Shown in pieces: positions 8,875-17,450 of a stretch of 64,000 nt of DNA (the first letter of the stretch is position 1; each line of letters opens with the position of its first letter). A program made the translations under genes and the position numbers. Source of the DNA: Planctomycetota bacterium (GTDB lineage Bacteria > Planctomycetota > Uabimicrobiia > Uabimicrobiales > Uabimicrobiaceae); NCBI GenBank assembly GCA_029260735.1, contig JAJDCR010000007.1:62001-126000 (forward strand). Reading direction: 5' to 3'. Below the pieces are notes generated by a model. It did not search any database and was not told where the DNA came from. It was given only the letters and a program-made list of their open reading frames with translations.

Positions 8875-9303
8875 ATGATGGAAAAATCAGATAAAGGTAT
8901 TCACTCAAGTCAGGCGCCAAAACCGGTGGGGGCCTACCCTCATGCTCGCCAGGTTGGGAGTTTACTTTTTCTTTCGGGAGTGGGTCCTCGTAGTCGAATA
9001 AGTAAAGAAATTCCAGGGGTAACTTTAAATCCTGAAGGAAAAATTATTTCTTATGATATAGAAGCCCAATGTCATTCTGTTTTTCAGAATGTTCGCTACA
9101 TTGTGGAAGAAGCGGGAAGTAAATGGGAAAATATTGTTGATGTGACCGTTTTCTTGACAAATATGAAGGATGATTTTTCGACTTTTAATCGTCTTTATGC
9201 AGAGTACTTTGAAGACAACCAACCATGCCGAACAACTCTGGAAATTAATTGTTTGCCTACGCCCATTGCGATTGAGCTAAAGTGTATTGCAACGATGGAG
9301 TGA
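8875..9303 (+). CDS. RidA-family 2-aminomuconate deaminase
   Basis: 142 residues from ATG 8875. The frame is open back to a TTG at 8812, but GAAAGGG just upstream of 8875 and the usual family length favour the later start (ATG 8878 is also possible). RidA/YjgF-fold enamine deaminase. The blocks APKPVGAYPHAR, FLSGVGPRSR, YDIEAQC, DVTVFLTNM and LPTPIAIELKCIA match what I know of bacterial 2-aminomuconate deaminases (AmnD/NbaF), which release ammonia from 2-aminomuconate to give 4-oxalocrotonate. It acts directly after the ALDH encoded upstream, although a 433-base gap containing a repeat element separates the two genes. Confidence 0.87.
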   Translation: MMEKSDKGIHSSQAPKPVGAYPHARQVGSLLFLSGVGPRSRISKEIPGVTLNPEGKIISYDIEAQCHSVFQNVRYIVEEAGSKWENIVDVTVFLTNMKDDFSTFNRLYAEYFEDNQPCRTTLEINCLPTPIAIELKCIATME

Positions 9304-9346
9304 AAGTCTAAAAAAAGAGGCAGACAGCCTCCTTGAAAAGTTGTCC

Positions 9347-9375
9347 TTGACAGGAGGGAAAAACCCCCATAGAAT
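9347..9375 (+). promoter_or_regulatory. Strong sigma-70-type promoter
   Basis: TTGACA at 9347-9352, a 17-base spacer, then TAGAAT at 9370-9375. It lies about 130 bases upstream of the Gfo/Idh/MocA gene. Confidence 0.6.
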
Positions 9376-9509
9376 AGCACTTTGGCCATGAGGCTATGGA
9401 GAATTATTTCTCTCAGATAAAACTACTTTCTAGATAGTTTTATGTTCCCATCACTTCAGGCTCTTAGGGATTTCTCAAAATTCTCTAAACCTCATAGAAA
9501 GGACTCCCC

Positions 9510-10541
9510 TTGAAGGTTGCCGTAATAGGAGTTGGTCACTTAGGTAAGCACCATGCCCGAATCTACCATCAAATGCCCGATGTTGAGCTGGTTGCGGTTG
9601 TTGATAATGATGAAAAAAATGCTCAAACCATTGCTCGTCGTCATAAAACTAAAGCATACAGTGATTATAAAGAAATTCTTGGCCTTGTGGATGCTGTTTC
9701 TATTGCTTCACCGACTCAGACACACTTTGAAATTAGCCGAGATTTTTTAAAAGAAAAAGTCCATGTTTTAGTTGAAAAACCAATGACTAGAACTCTTGAG
9801 CAAGCAGAAGAACTTGTTCGACTTGCTAAAGAAAACGAAGTTAAACTTCAGGTTGGGCATGTCGAAAGATTTAATCCGGCAGTGATGGAAATTGCCAGTC
9901 GAAATTTGCAACCTGTTTTTATTGAAGCTTTAAGGCTAAGTCCTTTTCGATTTCGCTCTGGGGACATTGGAGTTGTTTTAGATTTGATGATTCACGACAT
10001 TGATATCATCCGATCATTGGTGCGATCGGAAGTGGAAAAAGTAGACGCAGTGGGAGTAAACTTGCTCGGAAAAAATGAAGACATTGCTAATGCCCGAGTG
10101 ACTTTCAAATGTGGCTGTGTAGCCAATGTTACTGCGAGCCGTGCTTCTCTGAAATCTGTTCGTCAAGTTCGTATTTTTTCTCCCGATACTTACGTTTCAT
10201 TAGATTATGGAACCATGAAGGGGGTGTTAATAAAGAAACCTCCTGAAGTTGACTTTGAATCTTTAAATCTGCAACAGTCCTCTGCTTCGAGCTTTTTTGG
10301 ACGCACTTTTGAGGAGATTTTCTTTGGCAAGATTATGCAAATAGAAAAACTCTCCATGAAAGCACATGAACCTCTTTATAAAGAGCTAGAGAACTTTATT
10401 TCTTCTATTGTAAATGATGTAACTCCTATGGTTCCAGGAGAAGATGGATTAGAAGCAATGAGAGTAGCTCAGATGATTCTGCAAGATATTGGAAAAAACT
10501 TAGAAAGAGCTAAAGATAGATTTCGAGATACAAAGTTCTAA
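9510..10541 (+). CDS. Gfo/Idh/MocA family oxidoreductase
   Basis: 343 residues. N-terminal Rossmann domain with GVGHLGKHHARIY and Asp (VVDND) after strand 2. The family hallmark Glu-Lys-Pro (LVEKPM) follows, then the mixed alpha/beta domain with the conserved His region (LMIHDIDII). These enzymes are NAD(P)-dependent sugar or sugar-nucleotide dehydrogenases; the substrate here cannot be read from sequence. The start is TTG 9510, supported by AGAAAGGA 6 bases upstream and by Rossmann strand 1 beginning at residue 2. A strong promoter at 9347 suggests it is expressed separately from the upstream catabolic genes. A 111-base gap separates it from the TPR-WD40 gene. Confidence 0.9.
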   Translation: MKVAVIGVGHLGKHHARIYHQMPDVELVAVVDNDEKNAQTIARRHKTKAYSDYKEILGLVDAVSIASPTQTHFEISRDFLKEKVHVLVEKPMTRTLEQAEELVRLAKENEVKLQVGHVERFNPAVMEIASRNLQPVFIEALRLSPFRFRSGDIGVVLDLMIHDIDIIRSLVRSEVEKVDAVGVNLLGKNEDIANARVTFKCGCVANVTASRASLKSVRQVRIFSPDTYVSLDYGTMKGVLIKKPPEVDFESLNLQQSSASSFFGRTFEEIFFGKIMQIEKLSMKAHEPLYKELENFISSIVNDVTPMVPGEDGLEAMRVAQMILQDIGKNLERAKDRFRDTKF

Positions 10542-10652
10542 GTGGCTAATCAATTTATTTGGTCACTTTTTTAGAACACCTAAGTCCCTTTAAGTTTGTT
10601 TATAGGGAATCACTTTGGTGCAGTTAAAGACTGCATTGATAGGAGATTGGTT

Positions 10653-13556
10653 ATGAGCCAAAGTTTGGAAGAAGAACTAAAACAACTACGTGATGAGCGT
10701 CAAAAAAAATTCGACGAAGAAAACTGGGAAGGGGCTCTGGAGATTCATGATAAAATTTTAGAACTCAGTCCAACGGCACTAAGATATGCTAACCGAGCTT
10801 CCATTCTTTATCGTATAGATCGTTTAGAAGAGGCTATTGAAAGCTATAAAAAAGCTTTAGAAATTGATCCCAGCCTAAAACGAGCCAAAGCAGACTTAGA
10901 AAGACTAGAAAATCAACTTAAAAAGCAATCCCAGGACTCCAATCTTCCTTTACCTAAAGAGGTCGAGCAAAAAGATTTACCTATGGATGAAGTGAATCAA
11001 TTGAGAGAAAGCCATCGAAAATCTTTAGAAGAGGAAGACTGGTCTAGCGCTTTACAGACTCTGAAAAAACTTTTGGAATTGGAACCTAGTGCTGTTCGTT
11101 ATGCTAACCAAGGGTCTATTCTGTATAGACTAGGGAAATGGAAAGAAGCTATTGACAGCTATGAGAAAGCTTTGGAGTTGGACCCTTCTTTGAAAAGAGC
11201 TCAGGCAGATCTCAAGAGATTAGAAGATCAAGTAAAAGAAGAAGGAGAGCTTGCTGTTCATGTGGAGCAGACAACGGACAATCAACTCAATAAACAGATT
11301 GAAAAGTTGCGCAAGTTGCGCCAAGAGAAAGTAGAAGCAGGAGACTGGAAAGAAGCTTTGAAAATCCACGACCAAGTGCTTGAGTTGGAGCCAACGGCTT
11401 TACGATATGCTAATCGAGGAGCACTCCTTTATCGAATGGGGAATCAACAAGAGGCGCTCTCTAGCTACAAAAAAGCATTGGGAATGGACGCTCATTTGAA
11501 AAAGGCACAAGATGCTATCAATCACTTAGAGGCTATTGTTGAGGAAGAGTCTCTTTTGGCTATTTCAGTAGAGGATTCTGGCAATAGCGAATTTTCTATT
11601 GAAGAGAAGCATGCTCTCATTAAAGAATACAGGGATGAGCGCCAAAAGCACATTGCTAAGAAAAATTGGGATAAAGCTCTTGAGTTTCACGATAAAATTC
11701 TCGAGATAGAACCTTCGGCTTTACGTCAAGTAAACAAAGGATCTATGCTTTATCGAATGGGACGATTGGATGACGCTATTGCCGCTTATCACAGTGCTTT
11801 AGAGATGGACCCTGATCTTAAAAATGCACAAAAAGATCTGCAGAGAATGGAAGCAGAAGTGGCCAAAAAGAAAGCTGATGAAGAAAAGTTGGCTGATGAA
11901 AAGGCCCGTGCAGAAAAAGAAGAACTAGAGAAAAAAATCAGCGCATTTAAAGAAGAACGGCAAAGGAAAATAGAGCAGGATGATTGGGAAGGAGCCTTAG
12001 CAGCTCAAAGCCAGATATTGGATTTAGAGCCCACTTCTCTGAGGTATACAAACCAAGGTTCGATTCTTTATCGCCTCGGACGAGTTAACCAAGCTATTTT
12101 AGCTTACCGAAAAGCTCTTGACATAGAGCCTTCTTTAGAGCAAGCAATGGCTGGACTTGAAAAACTTAAAGAAAATGAAATGGATCGCCTTCGGGTAGAG
12201 CGTCAGACTAAAATGCAAGAAGAGCAGTGGGAGGAGGCTCTTTGTCTCCATGACATAGTTCTTGCTCTTGAACCAAGTGCTCTGAGGTATGCAAACAGAG
12301 GCTCTTTGTTATATAGACTAGAACGTTTTCAAGAAGCGATTGCCAGTTATCAAAAAGCTTTAGAAATGGATCCTAGCTTAGAAAAGGCCAAGGAAGACAT
12401 GGAGCGCCTTCAGGAAGAGTTGCCAGATACGACTGTGTTAGTTGCAGTCCCTCAAGAATTTGAAGAAGATGAAGAAGAGTTTTTTACGGCAGAGCCGATA
12501 GAAGTAGAGGAAGCAGAAATCCTCAGTGAGAAAAAAGAACCCATTACAGCAGTTCCTGAGACTAGTACCTCTAAAGCTTGCTTAGCTCAGCTTAGTGGGC
12601 ATCAAGGCGATGTCACAATGATGGAAGTCTCTCCAGATGGTTCTTTTCTTGTTTCGGCAGCAAAGGATCAAAATTTACGAATTTGGGATAATAAAAGTTA
12701 CCAAGAAAAACACGTCTTAAATGGGCATGATGACTGGATTCGCTCTATTGTGATAAGTCCTGATGGAAAGAAAATATTTTCTGCCAGTGACGATTGGACA
12801 GCTCGAATTTGGGATGTTCAAAGTGGTCGTTGTGAAAGTGTCTTGAAGGGACACACTATGCCTGTTTTGAACATGGCTTTTCTCTCTGAGAAAAACTTGT
12901 TGGCCACTTGTAGCCGAGACAAAACGGTTCGGGTTTGGGATAGTAAAGAAGGAACTCTTGTTACAACCCTAGAAGGCCATGAGGATTGGGTTAGTTCTCT
13001 TGCTGTTCTCGGAGATAAGCTTGTCTCCGGTAGTTTTGATAAGACGCTACGTTTGTGGGATACTAATAGCTGGGAATGCTTGCGCGTTTTAGAAGGCCAC
13101 AATGGATGGGTTGAATCTATTTTACCTGTGAACAAAGAGCAAGTAGTTTCTTGTGGCGATAAGTCTATGCGAGTTTGGAATCTCTCCACGGGTAATTGTT
13201 TAGCTACCTTTGATGATCATAGCGATTTCATTACCTGCATGAAAGCTTCTTCGGATGGGAAAAAACTTGTTTCAACGAGCCAAGATCGTAGCCTTATAGT
13301 TTGGAATCTTCAAGATTTTAGCTTACAAAAAACAATTCGCTCTGACCCCGACTTTATCCAAGATTTCTTTTTTACCTTAGATAATCAATCGGTCATAGCT
13401 CTGACTCAAGATGGGAAGCTTCTTCAGTTTAGCTTAACAGGAGAAAAGAAGATACTTCGAGACTCTGTGGGGGCAGTTCAGTTGATTAGAGATTCTCTGA
13501 ATAACTCTATCATTTGCGCAGAAAAAGAATATCAAATTACAGTTTGGGAGCTTTAG
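10653..13556 (+). CDS. TPR-WD40 fusion protein
   Basis: About 967 residues. The first ~610 contain six copies of an approximately 100-residue module. Each has a charged helix (RxEKxxxGDWExAL type), a TPR pair with the constant phrase LRYANRGSLLYRL and the ending SYxKALEMDPSL. An acidic linker (about 610-640) leads to about seven WD40 repeats (GH...WD spacing, for example SGHQGD, LNGHDDWIRS, LEGHEDWVSS) that could form one propeller. No signal peptide or transmembrane segment, so probably a cytoplasmic scaffold; partners unknown. ATG 10653 was chosen over the upstream in-frame codon at 10596 because AGGAG lies 7 bases before it. The lipoprotein gene follows after 7 bases. No enzymatic motif seen. 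Confidence 0.9.
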   Translation: MSQSLEEELKQLRDERQKKFDEENWEGALEIHDKILELSPTALRYANRASILYRIDRLEEAIESYKKALEIDPSLKRAKADLERLENQLKKQSQDSNLPLPKEVEQKDLPMDEVNQLRESHRKSLEEEDWSSALQTLKKLLELEPSAVRYANQGSILYRLGKWKEAIDSYEKALELDPSLKRAQADLKRLEDQVKEEGELAVHVEQTTDNQLNKQIEKLRKLRQEKVEAGDWKEALKIHDQVLELEPTALRYANRGALLYRMGNQQEALSSYKKALGMDAHLKKAQDAINHLEAIVEEESLLAISVEDSGNSEFSIEEKHALIKEYRDERQKHIAKKNWDKALEFHDKILEIEPSALRQVNKGSMLYRMGRLDDAIAAYHSALEMDPDLKNAQKDLQRMEAEVAKKKADEEKLADEKARAEKEELEKKISAFKEERQRKIEQDDWEGALAAQSQILDLEPTSLRYTNQGSILYRLGRVNQAILAYRKALDIEPSLEQAMAGLEKLKENEMDRLRVERQTKMQEEQWEEALCLHDIVLALEPSALRYANRGSLLYRLERFQEAIASYQKALEMDPSLEKAKEDMERLQEELPDTTVLVAVPQEFEEDEEEFFTAEPIEVEEAEILSEKKEPITAVPETSTSKACLAQLSGHQGDVTMMEVSPDGSFLVSAAKDQNLRIWDNKSYQEKHVLNGHDDWIRSIVISPDGKKIFSASDDWTARIWDVQSGRCESVLKGHTMPVLNMAFLSEKNLLATCSRDKTVRVWDSKEGTLVTTLEGHEDWVSSLAVLGDKLVSGSFDKTLRLWDTNSWECLRVLEGHNGWVESILPVNKEQVVSCGDKSMRVWNLSTGNCLATFDDHSDFITCMKASSDGKKLVSTSQDRSLIVWNLQDFSLQKTIRSDPDFIQDFFFTLDNQSVIALTQDGKLLQFSLTGEKKILRDSVGAVQLIRDSLNNSIICAEKEYQITVWEL

Positions 13557-13563
13557 GAGTATT

Positions 13564-15192
13564 ATGAATAGTCGCAGTTCTTTTTTGTTTCTGTTTTGTT
13601 TTTTATTACCCTTTTTTTTACTGGGCTGTCGAGATGAGCTTCAAGAAAAGGGAGACCAAGCATTCTCTCAAAATAAATTCTTTAAAGCTTTTAGTGTATA
13701 TAAACAGTGTGTTTCCAAAAAACCGACAAGTGAAGTGACTCAGAAATTTTTAAAAACAGTTTCTATTATCACAGCTAATGGTTCTCAACTGTATCAGGAA
13801 AAAAAATACCAAGAATGTATCGATTACTTAGCACCTGTTGCAAATGATAAAGACTATCCTTCAGCCGACGCTCGTATGTTAACAGCCCTTTGCTATATCT
13901 ACGGATTTTCTGATGAAACTCAAAAAATAGCCGAAGGAATTACGATTATCCAAAAAGTACTTCGTCGGGCTAATCAACCTATCCAGGTTGCTGGGTTTCC
14001 TAGGAGTACGGTTGAGTGGCTGGAAAAAAATGGTATATCTCGAAATGATATTAGTGGAAGCAACTTTGATCATCGAGATATTGGCGTTATATATCGTGCT
14101 TTTTTGTATCACAATCTAGGGCAGAGGACTCTCCAAAAAACAAACTGGTATCATCAGTTTCCTGAGCCCGCAAATTGGTCGGAAGAGGAAGTCAAGCATT
14201 TACGGAGTGCCTATCAAATATTTTCTTATTTGATGCATAACCTTTTATTGATAAACAATGAAGATCCTCGTTACTATCCTGCTTTGACTCCCGATGTTTT
14301 GATAAGAGGTTACGCCACAGAAGAGCAAGCTTCGATTGCTTTTGTCTACTTACTATTGCAATCGGGCATTCCTGCATATTTGTGGGAAACTTCTGACTCG
14401 ACCCAAGTTTTAGTTAACATAGGCAATAAATGGCCTCTTTTTGATCTGAAATCAGGAGCACCTCTTTTGTTTAATGAAGGAAAAGAGCTTTTTGATTTTC
14501 AATCTTACATGGCAGAGAAAACACCTCTTGATTATTTTTCAAAAGAAGAATTGTCTCAAGGAAAAATATGGGTAATTGTACCTCCTCGGAGTATTATTCC
14601 AAGGTTATCCATGTTTACTTCGATGTTCCAAAACTATGGGGTTAATCCTCCTCCCTTTTTTCATTTTAAGATTTACTCTCTTGCTTTGAGGGCGGAAGGA
14701 ATTCTTTCTAATAAAAAGAAAGATGAGGTAGATTTCTTAACTCCTCCCAAAGATGAACTTAGTGTGGGGTATTTTTCTAAAGAATTTGGAGTTTGGAAAA
14801 AGTACCAAGATAAAGAATTTGTAAAAAATATCGAAGAAAAACGACAAAATCGTAATGTTTTAGGAAAAGCACGTCTTTACGAGCTACAGGGAAAACATGA
14901 AAAAGCCCTTCAAGAATACGAACTTATACTTAATTCAGATGACTTAACGGCCTTTCAAGAGACAACTCTTTATTTTCAAGGAGTCTCATTTCATTCTCTA
15001 GGAAAGTGGACAGAAGCCAAAAAAACTTTCCAAGCTTATCAAGAAAAATATCCTCAGGGCGCTTGGAAAACTTTGGTTCACGGATATTTAGGGAAAATAT
15101 TCAGAGAAGAGAAAGAGCTTTCTTTAGCCAGAAAAAACTACCAGGATTCAGGGCGCTTTTCTTCTGAAGTTTTGCCTTTTTACACTCCTTAG
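13564..15192 (+). CDS. TPR lipoprotein
   Basis: 542 residues. Signal sequence with a long hydrophobic core and lipobox LLGC (Cys at residue 22), so exported and lipid-anchored. The mature part begins with a TPR-like region (KGDQAFSQNKFFKAFSVYKQC). The middle resembles a transglutaminase-like fold (QASIAFVYLLLQSGIPAYLW, then VLVNIGNKWPLFDL), though no Cys-His-Asp triad is evident. Two or three TPRs close the protein (LYELQGKHEKALQEYELIL, FHSLGKWTEAKKTFQAYQEK). It starts 7 bases after the TPR-WD40 gene and ends 9 bases before rsmE, so all three are probably one transcript. Specific function unknown. Confidence 0.85.
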   Translation: MNSRSSFLFLFCFLLPFFLLGCRDELQEKGDQAFSQNKFFKAFSVYKQCVSKKPTSEVTQKFLKTVSIITANGSQLYQEKKYQECIDYLAPVANDKDYPSADARMLTALCYIYGFSDETQKIAEGITIIQKVLRRANQPIQVAGFPRSTVEWLEKNGISRNDISGSNFDHRDIGVIYRAFLYHNLGQRTLQKTNWYHQFPEPANWSEEEVKHLRSAYQIFSYLMHNLLLINNEDPRYYPALTPDVLIRGYATEEQASIAFVYLLLQSGIPAYLWETSDSTQVLVNIGNKWPLFDLKSGAPLLFNEGKELFDFQSYMAEKTPLDYFSKEELSQGKIWVIVPPRSIIPRLSMFTSMFQNYGVNPPPFFHFKIYSLALRAEGILSNKKKDEVDFLTPPKDELSVGYFSKEFGVWKKYQDKEFVKNIEEKRQNRNVLGKARLYELQGKHEKALQEYELILNSDDLTAFQETTLYFQGVSFHSLGKWTEAKKTFQAYQEKYPQGAWKTLVHGYLGKIFREEKELSLARKNYQDSGRFSSEVLPFYTP

Positions 15193-15201
15193 GAATTTGT
15201 A

Positions 15202-15924
15202 ATGCCTCGCTTTTACTTAGATGTTTCTCCCCAAGGAAAATCAATTGAATTGACTGGGGGAGAGGCTCACCATCTCATTCATGTTCGGCGTATACAGCCA
15301 GGAAATAAAGTAGAGCTCTTCGACAAAAAAGGGAATACGTATAACACTGAAGTGGTTCAAGTGACTCGCAAAAGTGTTCATTTAGAGATAGAGAGCCATG
15401 CTTCCCCGGATTTGTCCTACAAAACAAATTATTGCCTCGTACAAGGCCTTCTGAAAAAAAAGAGCTGGGATCTTTTACTGCAAAAGGCCATGGAACTTAA
15501 CTTACCTCAACTTCTTCCTGCTTTGACCGATCACGTTGCTGGTGGAGAATATACCGCTGGAAGCCATGAGAGGTGGAATAAAATTCTGATTTCTGCAGCA
15601 AAACAGTGTGGACGTTCTCAGTTAATGGAAATACCACCCTGCCAGAATTTTGACCAAGTATTGGAAAGCACAAAGCATTTTCCTTTACGATTAATGGCCC
15701 AGTGCGAGCCAGGGATACCTTCTTTGCATTCCTTACTTGCTAGCCAAGAAAAGCCTTCTCAGCTTATGGTCTTTGTTGGTCCAGAGGGGGGCTTTAGTGA
15801 AAGAGAAGTAACTTTGGCTAAAAAATCTGATGTTCATTTAGTGTCTCTGGGAAAAAATATTCTTCGGGCAGAAACGGCTGCTTTGGCGGTTATTGCAAAT
15901 ATAGAATTTTATTACAATTCTTAA
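15202..15924 (+). CDS. rsmE: 16S rRNA (uracil-1498-N3)-methyltransferase RsmE
   Basis: 240 residues, normal length. N-terminal PUA-like domain (GGEAHHLIHVRRIQPGNKVEL) and C-terminal SPOUT (trefoil-knot) domain with the SAM-binding signatures FVGPEGGFSEREV and LGKNILRAETAALAVIANIEF. It methylates U1498 of 16S rRNA in the 30S subunit using S-adenosylmethionine. ATG 15202 has AGGA 7 bases upstream. It sits at the end of the TPR-WD40/lipoprotein transcript; no functional link is evident. Confidence 0.95.
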   Translation: MPRFYLDVSPQGKSIELTGGEAHHLIHVRRIQPGNKVELFDKKGNTYNTEVVQVTRKSVHLEIESHASPDLSYKTNYCLVQGLLKKKSWDLLLQKAMELNLPQLLPALTDHVAGGEYTAGSHERWNKILISAAKQCGRSQLMEIPPCQNFDQVLESTKHFPLRLMAQCEPGIPSLHSLLASQEKPSQLMVFVGPEGGFSEREVTLAKKSDVHLVSLGKNILRAETAALAVIANIEFYYNS

Positions 15925-15971
15925 TAATTTAGAATTGCTTTGAGTAGATAGATGAAAATTAAATGAATAAA

Positions 15972-16000
15972 TTGACTAACTTCATTTATTTTGGTATAAT
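15972..16000 (+). promoter_or_regulatory. Near-consensus sigma-70 promoter for the DUF5989 gene
   Basis: TTGACT at 15972-15977, a 17-base spacer, then TATAAT at 15995-16000. The predicted transcript begins about 90 bases before ATG 16097. The leader contains a small palindrome around GCGATCGC (16011-16018). Confidence 0.65.
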
Positions 16001-16096
16001 GAAATAAATCGCGATCGCTTTGCGATAAAAATGCCAAAGAAAAATCAAAGAATTTACCGAATATTTTTGACATATAACACTTTAAAGGGTTTTGAT

Positions 16097-16300
16097 ATGT
16101 CTGCAGAATTAAACAATACTGATAATGGATTTGAAAACAAAGAGGATGTGGGAATCATCCAGGAGTTTTTCATTTTCTTATGGCAAAATAAGCTATGGTG
16201 GATGATCCCTATAGCGGTTGTCTTGTCATTATTGATTGCTTTAATAGCGGTGGGTGCTCAATCAGGGGCCGCAGCTCCATTTATTTATACACTGTTTTAA
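16097..16300 (+). CDS. Small DUF5989-type membrane protein
   Basis: 67 residues from ATG 16097 (AAAGGG about 7 bases upstream; the frame is open to 16031 but that part is unlike the family). A charged N-terminus, then EFFIFLWQNKLWWMIPIAVV leading into one transmembrane helix, ending with SGAAAPFIYTLF. This matches the DUF5989 family I know, often found next to SxtJ-type membrane genes; no such neighbour is present here. Function unknown. It has its own strong promoter and a strong terminator, so it is a single-gene unit, which suggests substantial expression. Confidence 0.8.
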   Translation: MSAELNNTDNGFENKEDVGIIQEFFIFLWQNKLWWMIPIAVVLSLLIALIAVGAQSGAAAPFIYTLF

Positions 16301-16336
16301 GATGTAGCTGAAAACACAATATATGCAGTAAAATGC

Positions 16337-16370
16337 AAAAAAACGCAGGCCTAGCCTGCGTTTTTTTTTT
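16337..16370 (+). terminator. Rho-independent terminator after the DUF5989 gene
   Basis: GC stem CGCAGGC/GCCTGCG with a 3-base loop, extended by an A-tract pairing with a run of ten T residues. It lies 37 bases after the stop. Confidence 0.9.
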
Positions 16371-16407
16371 GGGGTATTGGAGATTGGCGTTAGATGAGGC
16401 AATTGAT

Positions 16408-16455
16408 ATCATTACGTTAGGGTTTCCAACGTATTCGATACCCTAACGTAATGAT
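16408..16455. repeat. 16-bp perfect inverted repeat
   Basis: ATCATTACGTTAGGGT (16408-16423) is perfectly inverted at 16440-16455 across a 16-base spacer. No T-run follows on either strand, so it is not a standard terminator. It lies between the DUF5989 terminator and the phosphate transport genes. Confidence 0.8.
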
Positions 16456-16601
16456 GTATAACGATCACACAAACCCTTAAATTTTAAAATACCGAATTTC
16501 AGTTTTAAAATCTTGTGTATAAAAGTAAGGTATTAAAACTAGGGCAGTATCTCGTTTATCCACTTCAACTAAATTTAATTGAGGGCGCGCTCAAAAAAGA
16601 G

Positions 16602-16629
16602 TTGCAATATATCTTGAGCGTGTCATAAT
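16602..16629 (+). promoter_or_regulatory. Probable promoter for the phosphate transport operon
   Basis: TTGCAA at 16602-16607, a 16-base spacer, then CATAAT at 16624-16629. Downstream in the leader is a 6-bp hairpin AAGGAC/GTCCTT (16641-16657). I saw no clear Pho box. Confidence 0.4.
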
Positions 16630-16745
16630 TTTCCCAATATAAGGACATTCTGTCCTTGTAAACACACTTGAAGTATTCTGATACGAGTTTTCAGGTGTTC
16701 TTTCTTGCCCTAAAAAGAACATTAATTATTATTAGGGGATATATT

Positions 16746-17420
16746 ATGCGTGCTATGCTAAAACTATTTGGGCGTTCTCCCTTTACTCCTTTACAAAGTC
16801 ATATGGATCGAGTCGGTGACTGTGTTCATAAAATAAGTGAACTTTTTGAGTTACTAAACAAAGGAGAACAAGAAAAAGTAGAAGCCTTAGCAAATGAAAT
16901 TTCAGAGCTGGAACATGCTGCCGATGTTACAAAAAACAACATCCGCAATAATCTTCCCAAGGGAATTTTTTTACCTGTTGATCGAGGTAATCTACTAGAA
17001 ATTCTTGCTCTTCAGGATAGTTTAGCTGATATTGCTGAAGATATTGCTATTCTCACAACTCTAAGTCCTTTGAAAATGCCAGAAGTCTTTCGAGAAGATT
17101 TTCAAAACTTTTTGGATAAAAACATAAGCGCTTTTGAAGTTGCTCGTCAAATTATTTCTGAATTAGATAAACTCATAGCTACTTCCTTTGGGGGAAGTCA
17201 GGCCGAAGAAGTGAAAGCAAAAGTCGATGATGTTGCTTACAAGGAACATGAGGTTGACATTCTTCAAAGAAAACTTCTTCAAAAGCTCTTTGCGAATGAA
17301 GATAGCTTTTCTAAGGGAGCATTTATTCTTTGGCTAAAAATTTTCCAACAGGTAGGCTCGCTTTCTAATATTGCAGAAAAGCTAGGTAACAGAGTTCGTA
17401 TGACTTTGGACGTGCAATAA
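16746..17420 (+). CDS. DUF47/PhoU-like accessory protein of Pit transporter
   Basis: 224 residues from ATG 16746 (AGGGG 8 bases upstream; the frame is open to a TTG at 16668). All-helical TIGR00153/DUF47 family: LFGRSPFTPLQSHMDRV, then the PhoU-like phrases EISELEHAADVTKNNIRNNLPKG and VDRGNLLEILALQDSLADIAEDIA. Such proteins are encoded directly before pit-type transporters and are thought to regulate them in the cytoplasm. Here the pit gene follows after 30 bases, so they form one operon. The 375-base region upstream carries a terminator, a long palindrome and a probable promoter. Confidence 0.9.
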   Translation: MRAMLKLFGRSPFTPLQSHMDRVGDCVHKISELFELLNKGEQEKVEALANEISELEHAADVTKNNIRNNLPKGIFLPVDRGNLLEILALQDSLADIAEDIAILTTLSPLKMPEVFREDFQNFLDKNISAFEVARQIISELDKLIATSFGGSQAEEVKAKVDDVAYKEHEVDILQRKLLQKLFANEDSFSKGAFILWLKIFQQVGSLSNIAEKLGNRVRMTLDVQ

Positions 17421-17450
17421 AATTCAATTTTCATTAATTTTGGAAAGAAA

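Noticed and set aside
9316..9335. Terminator after the RidA gene
   Set aside because: The stem GAGGC/GCCTC is only 5 bp and has no T-run.
16011..16018. GCGATCGC (HIP1-type octamer), also at 53788-53795
   Set aside because: Two copies in 64 kb is too few to be an HIP1-like genome signature.
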